From positions 1-39,283 of IMG/VR virus record IMGVR_UViG_3300044998_001256: DNA of 39,283 nucleotides; one strand, given 5' to 3'. Positions 6,445 through 13,119 of this stretch are shown here, in pieces. The position numbers and the translations under genes are program-made. Each line of letters starts with the position of its first letter. Position 1 is the first letter of the stretch. Source of the stretch: a virus. Under the pieces are notes generated by a model. The model did no database searches. It had not been told where the DNA came from and saw nothing but the letters and a program-made list of their open reading frames with translations.

Positions 6445-8145
6445 TCAATGGGCCGCTGGTTTCTTTTTACGAAGCAACCCCACCGCTTCGTCGACGAGCT
6501 CATCCCACGTGCGATCAATGCAATCGGCCCAATCGTCGTGGCGAAGGCCGTCGTCGCCGACGATATTGCCGCGGTCGATCAGGTAGCATTCAAAAAAGAA
6601 TCCAAGCATTTGCGCGGGCTGGGCATGATCGAGCCATTTGACCAAGCCGTCGATTACGGCCGACTCGTCAAAACCTGGTCCCGGCGGCGGCACGTCGATG
6701 CGTTGCCGAGCCACCGCGAACAAGCAGTCTTTTTCGAAGGAAATCCCGTCAAGGCCTTGGTCGCACAAAGCGCGGATCGACTTCGCAAAGAACTTGTTGC
6801 TATCCCACTTCTTGGCGTCGAGGTGTTGATAGTTCGTGTTGGCGGCGACGCGGTCGCCAACGGCTCGGGCCAACTCAAAAAAGGCCCGGCGCTCGGCCGC
6901 CGGGCCCGGACCTCTCGAGGCGGACGACGATGCGGCGGGTTTCGGCTCGTCCTTCAAGTGGCCCAATTCCTTCAAATACTTGTCAGCAGTCGATCGCCGC
7001 ACGACCCAATGCGGCATCGCGTGCTCATCGTGCACGAGGAGGACTTCCTTCTTATCGAGCACGACCTTAAACAAATCGCGATAAAGTTTGCCGTTGGCCT
7101 TGCCCAAATAACAAGCGTCCGCCAGGTCGACGAATTCCGGCGACACACCTCCCCAGGTTTGAAATACCCGTGATCGCTCCCCGTGCGGGACGATCTGCAT
7201 TCCCTGCTTGCGTGCGTCGGCCTCGGTGCGGGCGCGTTGTGCCTCGAGCTTGTCCCGGAAACACATCGGATCCGTGCACACATTGCCGGGCACGCCCTGC
7301 CGCGGTTCGGGGTCGTTGCCCGTGAGCTTTGGGCACGCCTTGCAGGACCCCGCCTTGGGCAACAGCGTCATCGAATCGACATCGAACGGCACAACCTTCA
7401 AGCTGATCATGAAGTGCTGCTCGACGAGTTCCTTGGTTTCGCGATAGCTGAGCGGTTCGCTGCCTTTGTCGGAACGCCCGCCCTTGAGCCATTTCGGATT
7501 TTGCACGTTGGCGAGCACGCACTGCGCGGCCAGTTCCCGCAGCTCGGGGTTGGGTATCCGCGCCACCAATTCGCAGGTTGCCTTGGGGACGCGTCCATTT
7601 TCCAGCGCCGCGGCGAGAACTTTCGGCAGCCGCAGCAAACGCAAATACGTTCGCACCGTGGACACTGACTTATCGATCTTCTTGGCAACTTCCTCAATCG
7701 GCACGCCCCGATCAATCATGTCCTGATAGCCGCCGGCCCGCTCCAGCGGGAGCACATCTTCGCGTTGGTCGTTTTCGACCACTTGAATGGTGATTACTTC
7801 CAAATCGGTCAATTGTTGGATCTTGGCTTCGATCTGTTTCAGACCGGCTTTTTTTGCTGCCCGGTACCGGCGTTCGCCGACCACCAATTCATAAGCGATC
7901 GCCCCCTTCGGTTTGGGGTGCGGCCTTACGACCACTGCTTGCAACTGGCCGAGCTTCTTCATTGAGTCGGCGAGTTGAGCGAGTTTGTCGGGATCAAAGT
8001 GCTTACGGTGATTGAACGGGCTGGGGGCAATAGCGTCGATTGGGATCAACTTGGATCTCAGATCGGCCCGTTCGTGCGCGGGGGAAGGCGGCATTCCGTG
8101 CCCATTGCGGGAGGGCGAAACTCGAGACGTCATTTTGGCAGACAT
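6445..8145 (-). CDS. ParB/RepB/Spo0J-family protein
   Basis: 566 residues. The N-terminal ParB CTPase/nuclease-like domain starts near residue 32. It has GERRYRAAKKAG at 90-101 (CTP-binding box) and ENDQRED at 124-130 (second box). A helix-turn-helix follows at about 147-175 (EEVAKKIDKSVSTVRTYLRLL). The middle part has four cysteines (268, 271, 290, 295) that could bind zinc. The long C-terminal half, after an Ala/Ser linker, is not recognised. ParB proteins load on a centromere-like site. No ParA is seen, so the HerA ATPase downstream may be the motor. A GAAAGGA site lies eight bases before the ATG, and a 20-bp palindrome lies just upstream. At 566 aa it is about twice the usual ParB length. 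Confidence 0.85.
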   Translation of the reverse strand: MSAKMTSRVSPSRNGHGMPPSPAHERADLRSKLIPIDAIAPSPFNHRKHFDPDKLAQLADSMKKLGQLQAVVVRPHPKPKGAIAYELVVGERRYRAAKKAGLKQIEAKIQQLTDLEVITIQVVENDQREDVLPLERAGGYQDMIDRGVPIEEVAKKIDKSVSTVRTYLRLLRLPKVLAAALENGRVPKATCELVARIPNPELRELAAQCVLANVQNPKWLKGGRSDKGSEPLSYRETKELVEQHFMISLKVVPFDVDSMTLLPKAGSCKACPKLTGNDPEPRQGVPGNVCTDPMCFRDKLEAQRARTEADARKQGMQIVPHGERSRVFQTWGGVSPEFVDLADACYLGKANGKLYRDLFKVVLDKKEVLLVHDEHAMPHWVVRRSTADKYLKELGHLKDEPKPAASSSASRGPGPAAERRAFFELARAVGDRVAANTNYQHLDAKKWDSNKFFAKSIRALCDQGLDGISFEKDCLFAVARQRIDVPPPGPGFDESAVIDGLVKWLDHAQPAQMLGFFFECYLIDRGNIVGDDGLRHDDWADCIDRTWDELVDEAVGLLRKKKPAAH

Positions 8146-8168
8146 GGGTTTGTCCTTTCAAGAGGATC

Positions 8169-8188
8169 ACCGCGGCGATCGCCGCGGT
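8169..8188. promoter_or_regulatory. 20-bp perfect palindrome upstream of parB-like gene
   Basis: ACCGCGGCGATCGCCGCGGT is a perfect palindrome lying 24-43 bases before the ParB-like start codon, in the short gap after the preceding gene. It could be an operator or loading site bound by the ParB helix-turn-helix, or form a hairpin in the mRNA. It contains GCGATCGC, which is frequent in this genome, so part of the symmetry may be chance. It does not resemble the canonical chromosomal parS sequence. Confidence 0.4.
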
Positions 8189-8195
8189 CCCGGGT

Positions 8196-8474
8196 TCACT
8201 TGACAACGACCTCCACCAACTCGGAATCGTGAAACAGAAAAGTCGCCCCCTGGGCAATTACCTGTACCACGTCATCGAGCGGGAACATTTTGAATTGAGA
8301 CCGGATGGCATAGGCTTGCACTGCGGGAATCTTGAAACAGGTCATCCACGAATGACGATGCAGCCGATCCCACCAATCAATGACATAAACTTCCTCGCCG
8401 GCGAATGGTTGATCGGGCCTAGTGGTGATGACGGCATGCAGGCCGGCGAAGCGGTGAGCTGAGACGTGTTGCAT
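8196..8474 (-). CDS. Small hypothetical early protein
   Basis: 92 residues from the ATG at 8474, which overlaps the stop of the upstream gene (TAATG). The frame is open upstream, but that part is Arg/His-rich out-of-frame shadow. It contains EEVYVIDWWDRLHRHSW and a Phe/Val-rich beta region ending in LVEVVVK. The VIDWWDRL phrase resembles VIDWFDRL of the 3313-3690 gene. No function can be assigned. Confidence 0.6.
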   Translation of the reverse strand: MQHVSAHRFAGLHAVITTRPDQPFAGEEVYVIDWWDRLHRHSWMTCFKIPAVQAYAIRSQFKMFPLDDVVQVIAQGATFLFHDSELVEVVVK

Positions 8475-8866
8475 TACGCCCTCAGGGTGGCGACGGTGGG
8501 CCGGGGTTTCAATTGCAGAATGAATCGACTCACGTCGACTTCGCGTTCGAATGGGCAAATGTAGACGTCGATGGTGCGACCGTCGGCCGTTTTGCCCCAA
8601 AGATGCAGAGAGGATGGGCCGATCTGCAGCAATTGCCCAACCTTGGCACCGTCGAATTGAACGACGAATTCAATGTTGGGCCCGATTGAATGTTGTCGAA
8701 ACAGCTCATCGACAACCGCTTCACGCCCATTGCGAAATGCCCGGCGCGCCGTCCATTCATGAAACCGATCGACCCACGCCGGCGATCGGCCGAGCACGAA
8801 CTGGCCGATCCCCTCGAGCGGATGGGCCATGCAGTTGTGAATCAATTGCCAAAGACGTCGGTTCAT
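8474..8866 (-). CDS. Hypothetical early phage protein with HNCMAHPL motif
   Basis: 130 residues with GAGGTGA just before the ATG. The N-terminal part RLWQLIHNCMAHPLEGIGQF plus WVDRFHEWTARRAF follows a pattern common in phage early regions (an HN..AHPL stretch followed by a D..HDWT-like phrase), usually annotated as hypothetical. The second half is beta-rich (IEFVVQFDGAKVGQLL, TIDVYICPF). Role unknown. It is coupled to the next gene by a one-base overlap. Confidence 0.65.
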   Translation of the reverse strand: MNRRLWQLIHNCMAHPLEGIGQFVLGRSPAWVDRFHEWTARRAFRNGREAVVDELFRQHSIGPNIEFVVQFDGAKVGQLLQIGPSSLHLWGKTADGRTIDVYICPFEREVDVSRFILQLKPRPTVATLRA

Positions 8867-8874
8867 TTTTCACC

Positions 8875-9060
8875 TCAAAACGGAATCGCGTCGCTTTCCA
8901 TGTGCCGGCTGGCACAACGCTCGCAAAGCCAATCGCCTTCGACGATCATGCACGGTTCAATTCGTTGCCCATCGACCAATTCCCAACACTCGAGGTTGGT
9001 GTCGATCCGGCAATTGCAACTCGAGCACCGATCTGGGGCCGCTGGTCGGGAGGTCGTCAT
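8875..9060 (-). CDS. Small zinc-ribbon protein
   Basis: 61 residues from the ATG at 9060, which overlaps the upstream stop as ATGA. Cysteines are arranged as CSSCNC near the start and CERCASRH near the end, with ECWEL and EPCMI between, so one or two zinc sites are likely. Such small zinc-binding proteins are frequent in phage early operons and act as nucleic-acid or protein adaptors. The specific role is not visible. Confidence 0.65.
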   Translation of the reverse strand: MTTSRPAAPDRCSSCNCRIDTNLECWELVDGQRIEPCMIVEGDWLCERCASRHMESDAIPF

Positions 9061-9542
9061 TCCATTTCCACCACATTCGTGGGCCGACCTTTCAAGGGCC
9101 GCGGAGCGGGAAGGCCTTCCGCCTTGAGCAACGCGTCTAGGCAAGATTGGCAATAGGGAATTTTCTGCTGCGGCCCCCCAATGTCGGCCCAATTACAGAC
9201 AAGCAGCTTGGCCGCATCGGCCCGGCACCGCACGCACACCGGCGGAAACATGGTGAGTGGCAAATCTTCGACCTTCCAAGCCTTGGTGGTGCGTGATGTC
9301 GCAGCCATTGAGAATCTCTTAAACGGAGTTGAACTCTTCTTTTCAAAGCCTTGGACTTCTCGAATGACTTGCTCTTGAATCTGAGCAAGTTCCATCAATG
9401 AGATTCGGTCGGCCAAGTAATCGGAATACGCTCGGCTGATCGTCCTTTGTTGCGTTCCATTGAGTCGAAACCAATGGCGACGGCACGCAAACTGACGAGA
9501 GGGAATCGCCTTGCCACAATGGTTGAACGGACATGTCCGCAT
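9057..9542 (-). CDS. Two-part zinc-finger protein
   Basis: 161 residues. The N-terminal module has CPFNHCGKAIPSRQFACRRHW, a C-x4-C...C-x2-H arrangement often seen in small phage zinc-finger proteins whose partner helix continues WFRL. A charged helical middle follows. A second module has VCVRCRADAAKLLVC and YCQSC near the C-terminus. The gene begins two bases after the upstream stop. It is probably a DNA- or RNA-binding early protein; the exact function is unknown. Confidence 0.65.
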   Translation of the reverse strand: MRTCPFNHCGKAIPSRQFACRRHWFRLNGTQQRTISRAYSDYLADRISLMELAQIQEQVIREVQGFEKKSSTPFKRFSMAATSRTTKAWKVEDLPLTMFPPVCVRCRADAAKLLVCNWADIGGPQQKIPYCQSCLDALLKAEGLPAPRPLKGRPTNVVEME

Positions 9543-9544
9543 GG

Positions 9545-9832
9545 TCAGTCGTCCTTCCGGAGATCGAACGCGGCCGCGGCATCCATGGCATCAGCCAGGG
9601 TCGTGGCGGCGCCGTTATCGATCAGCACGTCAAGCTCATTGCCGTCGATCGCGTGGCCGCACCCGTCGACGCTGCAACTAAAATGCGAACCCAAGTTGTA
9701 GTAACTGAAATTGCCGCATGCCGGGCACAAGATTAACCAGATCTCGGTCGGCTGCTCGCCTTCCCGCAACCGCGTGGCCACGAGCGGATCGTCCCACGCG
9801 TTGCGAAACCGCACGTCGCTAGAGATTCCCAT
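9545..9832 (-). CDS. Small zinc-ribbon protein
   Basis: 95 residues. CPACGNFSYYNLG and FSCSVDGCGHAIDG form a clear four-cysteine ribbon (CxxC...CxxxxC). The C-terminus is an acidic, alanine-rich helix (LADAMDAAAAFDL). AAGGGG precedes the ATG, and the gene overlaps the 3' end of its upstream neighbour by 14 bases. It is one of five cysteine-rich small proteins in this operon. Confidence 0.65.
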   Translation of the reverse strand: MGISSDVRFRNAWDDPLVATRLREGEQPTEIWLILCPACGNFSYYNLGSHFSCSVDGCGHAIDGNELDVLIDNGAATTLADAMDAAAAFDLRKDD

Positions 9833-10238
9833 GTTGCAACCCCTTGGTGATTTCGTCGAGCGCCGGCAACGGCGCCGACAAGGCGGCGGCGATCGCCGCC
9901 TTCAACTCGGCCAAGATCCGCCCTCGGCGTGGACCGTAGAAATCGGATTGAGCCAACGCTTCATAGGCCGTGCGGCAACCGCACAACAACGCCCCCCCCG
10001 CCATGATCAGCCGAGCATTGGCCGCGAGTTCCATGCGAATTGCCTGGCTATCGAGCTGATCCAGAATGTCCGGAGCCCGCGGCCGCAGACTTGCTTTGAG
10101 ATCGGCGATGACCACTCCGGCCGGTGTTCGATTTAGTGCCGACAACTCGCCGTTGAACGGGTCGCGGCCGACGATAAGCAGGTCCCCGGTTATTAACCAT
10201 GGTGATGGCGTCCCTTCAAATGGTTGACGATCCGACAT
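9819..10238 (-). CDS. Hypothetical early protein
   Basis: 139 residues, starting in the stop of the upstream gene (TAATG). The N-terminus is WLITGDLLIVGRDP; two predicted helices follow (QAIRMELAANARLIMAGG and YEALAQSD), then an Ala-rich helix (ILAELKAAIAAALS). No motif is recognised. Position and overlap make it a member of the early operon. Confidence 0.55.
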   Translation of the reverse strand: MSDRQPFEGTPSPWLITGDLLIVGRDPFNGELSALNRTPAGVVIADLKASLRPRAPDILDQLDSQAIRMELAANARLIMAGGALLCGCRTAYEALAQSDFYGPRRGRILAELKAAIAAALSAPLPALDEITKGLQHGNL

Positions 10239-10591
10239 TAGGCGACCTCCAAGCGACCGCGGCGTTTAACGTTCACGAGGCCGCGGCGGCGTTTGGTTTT
10301 GAACAACGACAACGGCAGACCAATCTCATCGCCGGCATCGTTCGGATGAAACAACGACTCGCGTCGCTGCGCTCGTTTCCGCAAGATCGCAATCTTCGCC
10401 TTCGAGCCCGGCATGGCCATCGTCGCCGTCGCCGGCAATGGCGTCTTGCCATTGAAGTCTTGCGACGGATACGAACGGGCACACTTCAATGCGAAACGAT
10501 CGCGGATGCCGCGGTTTTTCCAGCACGGAGCGCATAGACCACGGGCAGCAATCAACCGACACTGGCCGCAGTTAACACACACCGCATTCAT
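10238..10591 (-). CDS. Zinc-ribbon N-terminus plus basic tail, early protein
   Basis: 117 residues. The first 25 residues hold CVNCGQC and LCAPCW, a likely zinc knuckle. The middle has GSKAKIAILRKRAQRRESLFHPNDAGDEI. Its pattern (a helix followed by ESLFHP.D) is one I recognise from small phage proteins of unknown function. The C-terminus is basic (KTKRRRGLVNVKRRGRLEV), suggesting nucleic-acid contact. Confidence 0.6.
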   Translation of the reverse strand: MNAVCVNCGQCRLIAARGLCAPCWKNRGIRDRFALKCARSYPSQDFNGKTPLPATATMAMPGSKAKIAILRKRAQRRESLFHPNDAGDEIGLPLSLFKTKRRRGLVNVKRRGRLEVA

Positions 10592-10662
10592 TAACGCTCA
10601 CTCCGAAATACAAGTCGCGGGGCGGATGCACATTCCTTGGTCACCGCGGAGAAGTTTGACAT
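10591..10662 (-). CDS. Possible 23-aa micro-ORF, coupled to next gene
   Basis: An ATG at 10662, with GAGG six bases upstream, starts a 23-residue frame (MSNFSAVTKECASAPR...) whose TAA overlaps the ATG of the next gene by one base, as is typical throughout this operon. It fills an otherwise empty 125-base gap. It may be a real peptide or a leader that couples translation. It is too short to judge by composition. Confidence 0.3.
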   Translation of the reverse strand: MSNFSAVTKECASAPRLVFRSER

Positions 10663-10716
10663 GAACAACCTCGGTTAAACTCCGCCCCACCCCCGGGCGC
10701 CCCGCTTCTTGTTTCG

Positions 10717-10944
10717 TCACCGGCTCTTGCGAGCCAGGTCCTTGGCTGCCTTAATCTCCTGGGCCCGGATCCGGGCGCCGGCGAGATAGATCTCCGAATA
10801 AGGCACGAAGTATCCATGCTGCCGACCTTTTTCGCGAATGCGGACCCCGAGCCCGCCTTCGGCGAGCTCGATCACCAACGGACGCCGCGACCGCGGATCG
10901 ACGACGCTGGTTTGCCGCACCACTCGGCGAGCGAGTTTGATCAT
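10717..10944 (-). CDS. Small basic DNA-binding-like early protein
   Basis: 75 residues with a high Arg/Lys content (KLARRVVRQTSVVD, RSRRPLVIEL, GVRIREKGRQHGYFVPYSEIY). The beta-rich core followed by a basic helix (AQEIKAAKDLARKSR) fits a small nucleic-acid-binding protein. The ATG overlaps the stop of the upstream gene (ATGA). No named family is recognised. Confidence 0.6.
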   Translation of the reverse strand: MIKLARRVVRQTSVVDPRSRRPLVIELAEGGLGVRIREKGRQHGYFVPYSEIYLAGARIRAQEIKAAKDLARKSR

Positions 10945-11312
10945 GTCGCCCCCGGGTCGAGGGTAGCCGCCAAGTCAGCCGGCAATTCAATTCCCGATGC
11001 CGCATAAATGGCACGCAGGTTTTGCCGCCACAACAACCGAACCGATCGCGAGCAATGGTTCATTGCATCCGACCAGGTCGGTGGCCGTTTATGCGTCTGC
11101 TGGAAGTTGAATTGATAAAGCAACGAATCGCGATCGTGCGGCCAATCGCGTTCATGACGGCAACCGCATTGTTGACATGGCGGTGGCATTTCGTTCATCA
11201 ACTTGGCAAACGCCACCGGTGAGATCGGCATGCACCAGACGTGCGACGAATGCAAGCCCCCAATCTTGACCGGCGACGGCGGTCCGTTTTTCTTCGGTGC
11301 AAGCATCACCAT
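10941..11312 (-). CDS. First gene of the early operon, hypothetical
   Basis: 123 residues. The ATG at 11312 is chosen because a perfect AGGAGG (11321-11326) lies eight bases upstream; earlier in-frame starts would place that site inside the gene. The protein has PPCQQCGCRHERDW (possible zinc site) and a helical region WSDAMNHCSRSVRLLWRQNLRAIY. Function unknown. Its strong ribosome-binding site and first position suggest high early expression. Confidence 0.6.
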   Translation of the reverse strand: MVMLAPKKNGPPSPVKIGGLHSSHVWCMPISPVAFAKLMNEMPPPCQQCGCRHERDWPHDRDSLLYQFNFQQTHKRPPTWSDAMNHCSRSVRLLWRQNLRAIYAASGIELPADLAATLDPGAT

Positions 11313-11439
11313 GATCTTTGCCTCCTGAGGCACCCGCCGACGGCGGGCGTCATGTCATCGTGTGAAAGTTGGTGATCGATTGTGACTCTCGCGGTGTTCC
11401 CGTCACTGGGTCCCCGCTACCTATTACCGATCACCAAGC

Positions 11440-11517
11440 ACCGAGGGCAGGATTCGAACCTGGATCTCCGGCGGGATTCACAAACGCCGGCGAGCTAACC
11501 GTTGCTCCATCCTCGGT
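11440..11517 (-). tRNA. tRNA-like gene with enlarged anticodon arm
   Basis: On the minus strand ACCGAGG and CCTCGGT form a perfect 7-bp acceptor stem. GAGC...GCTC forms a D stem around AACGGTTA. CAGG-TTCGAAT-CCTG is a normal T arm. The anticodon arm is odd: CCGGCG/CGCCGG form six pairs around an 11-base loop containing TTGTGAA, so the total length is 78 bases, and one extra base lies between the acceptor and D stems. If TTGTGAA is the loop, the anticodon would be GTG (His), but the extra bases make this uncertain. No CCA is encoded. It lies just upstream of the early operon on the same strand. Confidence 0.55.
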
Positions 11518-11675
11518 CAATTGCCGGCAGATCTCGGTGCCGGCGGTTCGGTGGGCGGTTCCAACTTGCGATCTTTACTCTCCGACGCCGAGCCGAAGTT
11601 GATTCCCGTCCATCGCTTCTAGGGAATCGAGACACTCGTTTGGCACTCCGCCCCATCAGCAAGTGAGTATTTCGA
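11518..11675. other. Gap without a supported gene
   Basis: About 158 bases between the tRNA-like gene and the exported peptide gene. Open frames exist on the minus strand but are arginine-rich shadows or lack a start codon. I see no clear promoter or hairpin here. It may hold the promoter of the tRNA-like gene and early operon. Confidence 0.3.
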
Positions 11676-11897
11676 TCACGCACACCACGGGCAGTCGGCA
11701 TACGACGACGGCGGGCTCGGCCCGACGTGGTCGATGCGCTGCCCCGGCGGCGGCGTGGTGCATTGCGTGGCCGGACAGCACCGCGTCCTACGGTGGTGTC
11801 GCACGCCGCAATGACCACGCCGGCCGCACGCCACGGCGTCGCCGGCGATCGCCGCGACGATCGCAATCGCTGCGAGTGGCTTCCAAATTCGTTTCAT
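11676..11897 (-). CDS. Small exported cysteine-rich protein
   Basis: 73 residues. It has a classic signal peptide: basic start MKRIWK, hydrophobic core PLAAIAIVAAIAG, and a likely cleavage near AVA-C, so the mature N-terminus may be cysteine (lipoprotein-like, though the lipobox is imperfect). The mature part is rich in Cys, His and Arg (CGRRGHCGVRHHRRTRCC) and ends in a Pro-rich tail. A G-rich run (GGGGGGC) precedes the ATG. It probably acts in the periplasm or cell surface of the infected host. It could be expressed from the prophage to alter the envelope. Confidence 0.6.
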   Translation of the reverse strand: MKRIWKPLAAIAIVAAIAGDAVACGRRGHCGVRHHRRTRCCPATQCTTPPPGQRIDHVGPSPPSSYADCPWCA

Positions 11898-12067
11898 GAC
11901 TGCCCCCCAACTAAGTTCGCGGCCGATTCAAAAAACGGGACGGATCGATGACCGCAACCGATCGCAGCAAATCCGTTTTGCAACATCCATGTGCTGCCCC
12001 CCGACTCAAGGCGTCCCGCTGACACGCAACGACGGTCCCCGGCGCTGCGATGGCTCGTTGTTTTGTT

Positions 12068-12634
12068 TCAGGCTGATCGTTGTTGAAACGGAATGGTCGC
12101 AGCCGATCGACTTCCTGGCACGACAGCTGTCGGCTCGGGTCGACGAATGCCCCACATCGTTTCGAGGTATCGGCAAACGTCGAATGGTTCACACTTCGGA
12201 AACGCCGTGGAGATACGTTCCGTCGGATGGACCTTATACTCGTTTGGCTTGCCGGGTTTTTGAATCACTTTGAAGACAAGGATCTGGTTTTCCCAATCGT
12301 CGATCGTTTGAAGCGAATTATTGAACGAATTGTTGACAGACAATACGACCGACTGCCATCTTGGCTCAGGATCATTCAAGTAAAGTAAAGCGGCCGCGTA
12401 GCCATTCCAACGTGATCGCGAGGCCGCCTTGCATCGAAAGCACTCGGAACCGAAACACGGCATTGATCGGCCGATTGACTTTGAGTCGGGATCATGTTCT
12501 TTTCCGCCGACCCAATGAATCCAAGTGCCGAAGATCGGCGACAGGATTCGCACAGCGGACATAGACTTTGGGGTGTGAAGTGGAACCGGCAGACGATTAG
12601 AACCGCCGCCAATCTCCCAATGAATGGAAGGCAT
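12068..12634 (-). CDS. 188-aa hypothetical protein with FGTWIHWVGG motif
   Basis: Starts at the ATG at 12634; in-frame starts further upstream add a sequence without coding character. It contains VRILSPIFGTWIHWVGGKEH, then CFGSECFRCKAASRSRWNGYAAAL, a cysteine cluster with a W-x-GY phrase, then a beta-rich region (WQSVVLSVNNSF, NQILVFKVIQKPGKPNEYKV). The mix of a small zinc-like site and an OB-like strand pattern suggests a nucleic-acid-binding protein, possibly single-strand-binding in type, but I cannot name a family. It stands last in the lower-GC minus-strand group, downstream of the structured non-coding region. Confidence 0.6.
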   Translation of the reverse strand: MPSIHWEIGGGSNRLPVPLHTPKSMSAVRILSPIFGTWIHWVGGKEHDPDSKSIGRSMPCFGSECFRCKAASRSRWNGYAAALLYLNDPEPRWQSVVLSVNNSFNNSLQTIDDWENQILVFKVIQKPGKPNEYKVHPTERISTAFPKCEPFDVCRYLETMWGIRRPEPTAVVPGSRSAATIPFQQRSA

Positions 12635-12759
12635 AGGGAACCCTTGCTTTGAGACGGTTGCAGTTGGAACACCCGAAGCGGGTGGTGAGATACCTTCTGC
12701 AATCCGAAGGAAGAGCTTAACGACGGCCGTGGCGGAAGTCAACAAAATTCCGCGCAATT

Positions 12760-13080
12760 CTGCCTTGCCCTGTTTTTGCCTTGCAAAGCCAAGTCCTTAA
12801 AAGCTGAGCTCTGCAAAGACAATACAGGGCAAGACATGCTTTGCGCCCTCGACCTAACCACCGTCAAGGTGGTCAGGCGTGCGCTGTGCGGGCGCGCGCC
12901 CTGCGCATGTTCAGTACACGCATAAAAGAACGTTTGCGCTTTTTCGAAAATGCTCGTAAAAACATGAGCGCCCATTTTGACAACATGAACTGGCGTGCGC
13001 TCTGAACATGCGCGCGCTGTTGGCCGCGAAAAAACTTGAAAAAAAGTTGCGCGGAATCGCGTGTTAAAATGGGCGCTTCG
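12760..13080. other. Structured non-coding region with interleaved inverted repeats
   Basis: This gene-poor stretch holds several exact repeats. CTTGCCCTGT (12764-12773) is inverted at 12824-12833. ACCACC-gtcaa-GGTGGT forms a hairpin at 12857-12873. GCGCATGTTCAG (12903-12914) is inverted at 13002-13013. AGCGCCCATTTT (12967-12978) is inverted at 13066-13077. GGCGTGCGCT is repeated directly at 12876 and 12992. CCGCG...CGCGG (13024-13054) encloses an A-rich AACTT/AAGTT hairpin. The two 12-bp pairs interleave with the same 99-base offset. This may be a replication origin, a regulatory site or a pseudoknotted RNA. Confidence 0.5.
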
Positions 13081-13119
13081 GTGGTCAATGAAGAATGCTC
13101 AGCCCTTCCCCACGTCGTT

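Noticed and set aside
8169-8188. Canonical parS site
   Set aside because: The palindrome lacks the known parS core and is rich in the genome's common GCGATCGC; only a general operator or loading site is proposed.
11518-11620. Short protein-like reading on the minus strand (…SESKDRKLEPPTEPPAPRS…)
   Set aside because: It looks coding in flavour but has an upstream stop and no start codon, so it cannot be supported as a gene.
11495-11866. Arginine-rich minus-strand frame over the tRNA-like gene and the exported peptide
   Set aside because: It overlaps two better supported features, and its Arg/Ser composition is that of an out-of-frame reading.
12873-13088. 71-aa basic frame on the minus strand
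   Set aside because: TTG start, no ribosome-binding site, and most of its length is made of the inverted repeats described as non-coding structure. Kept only as a possibility.
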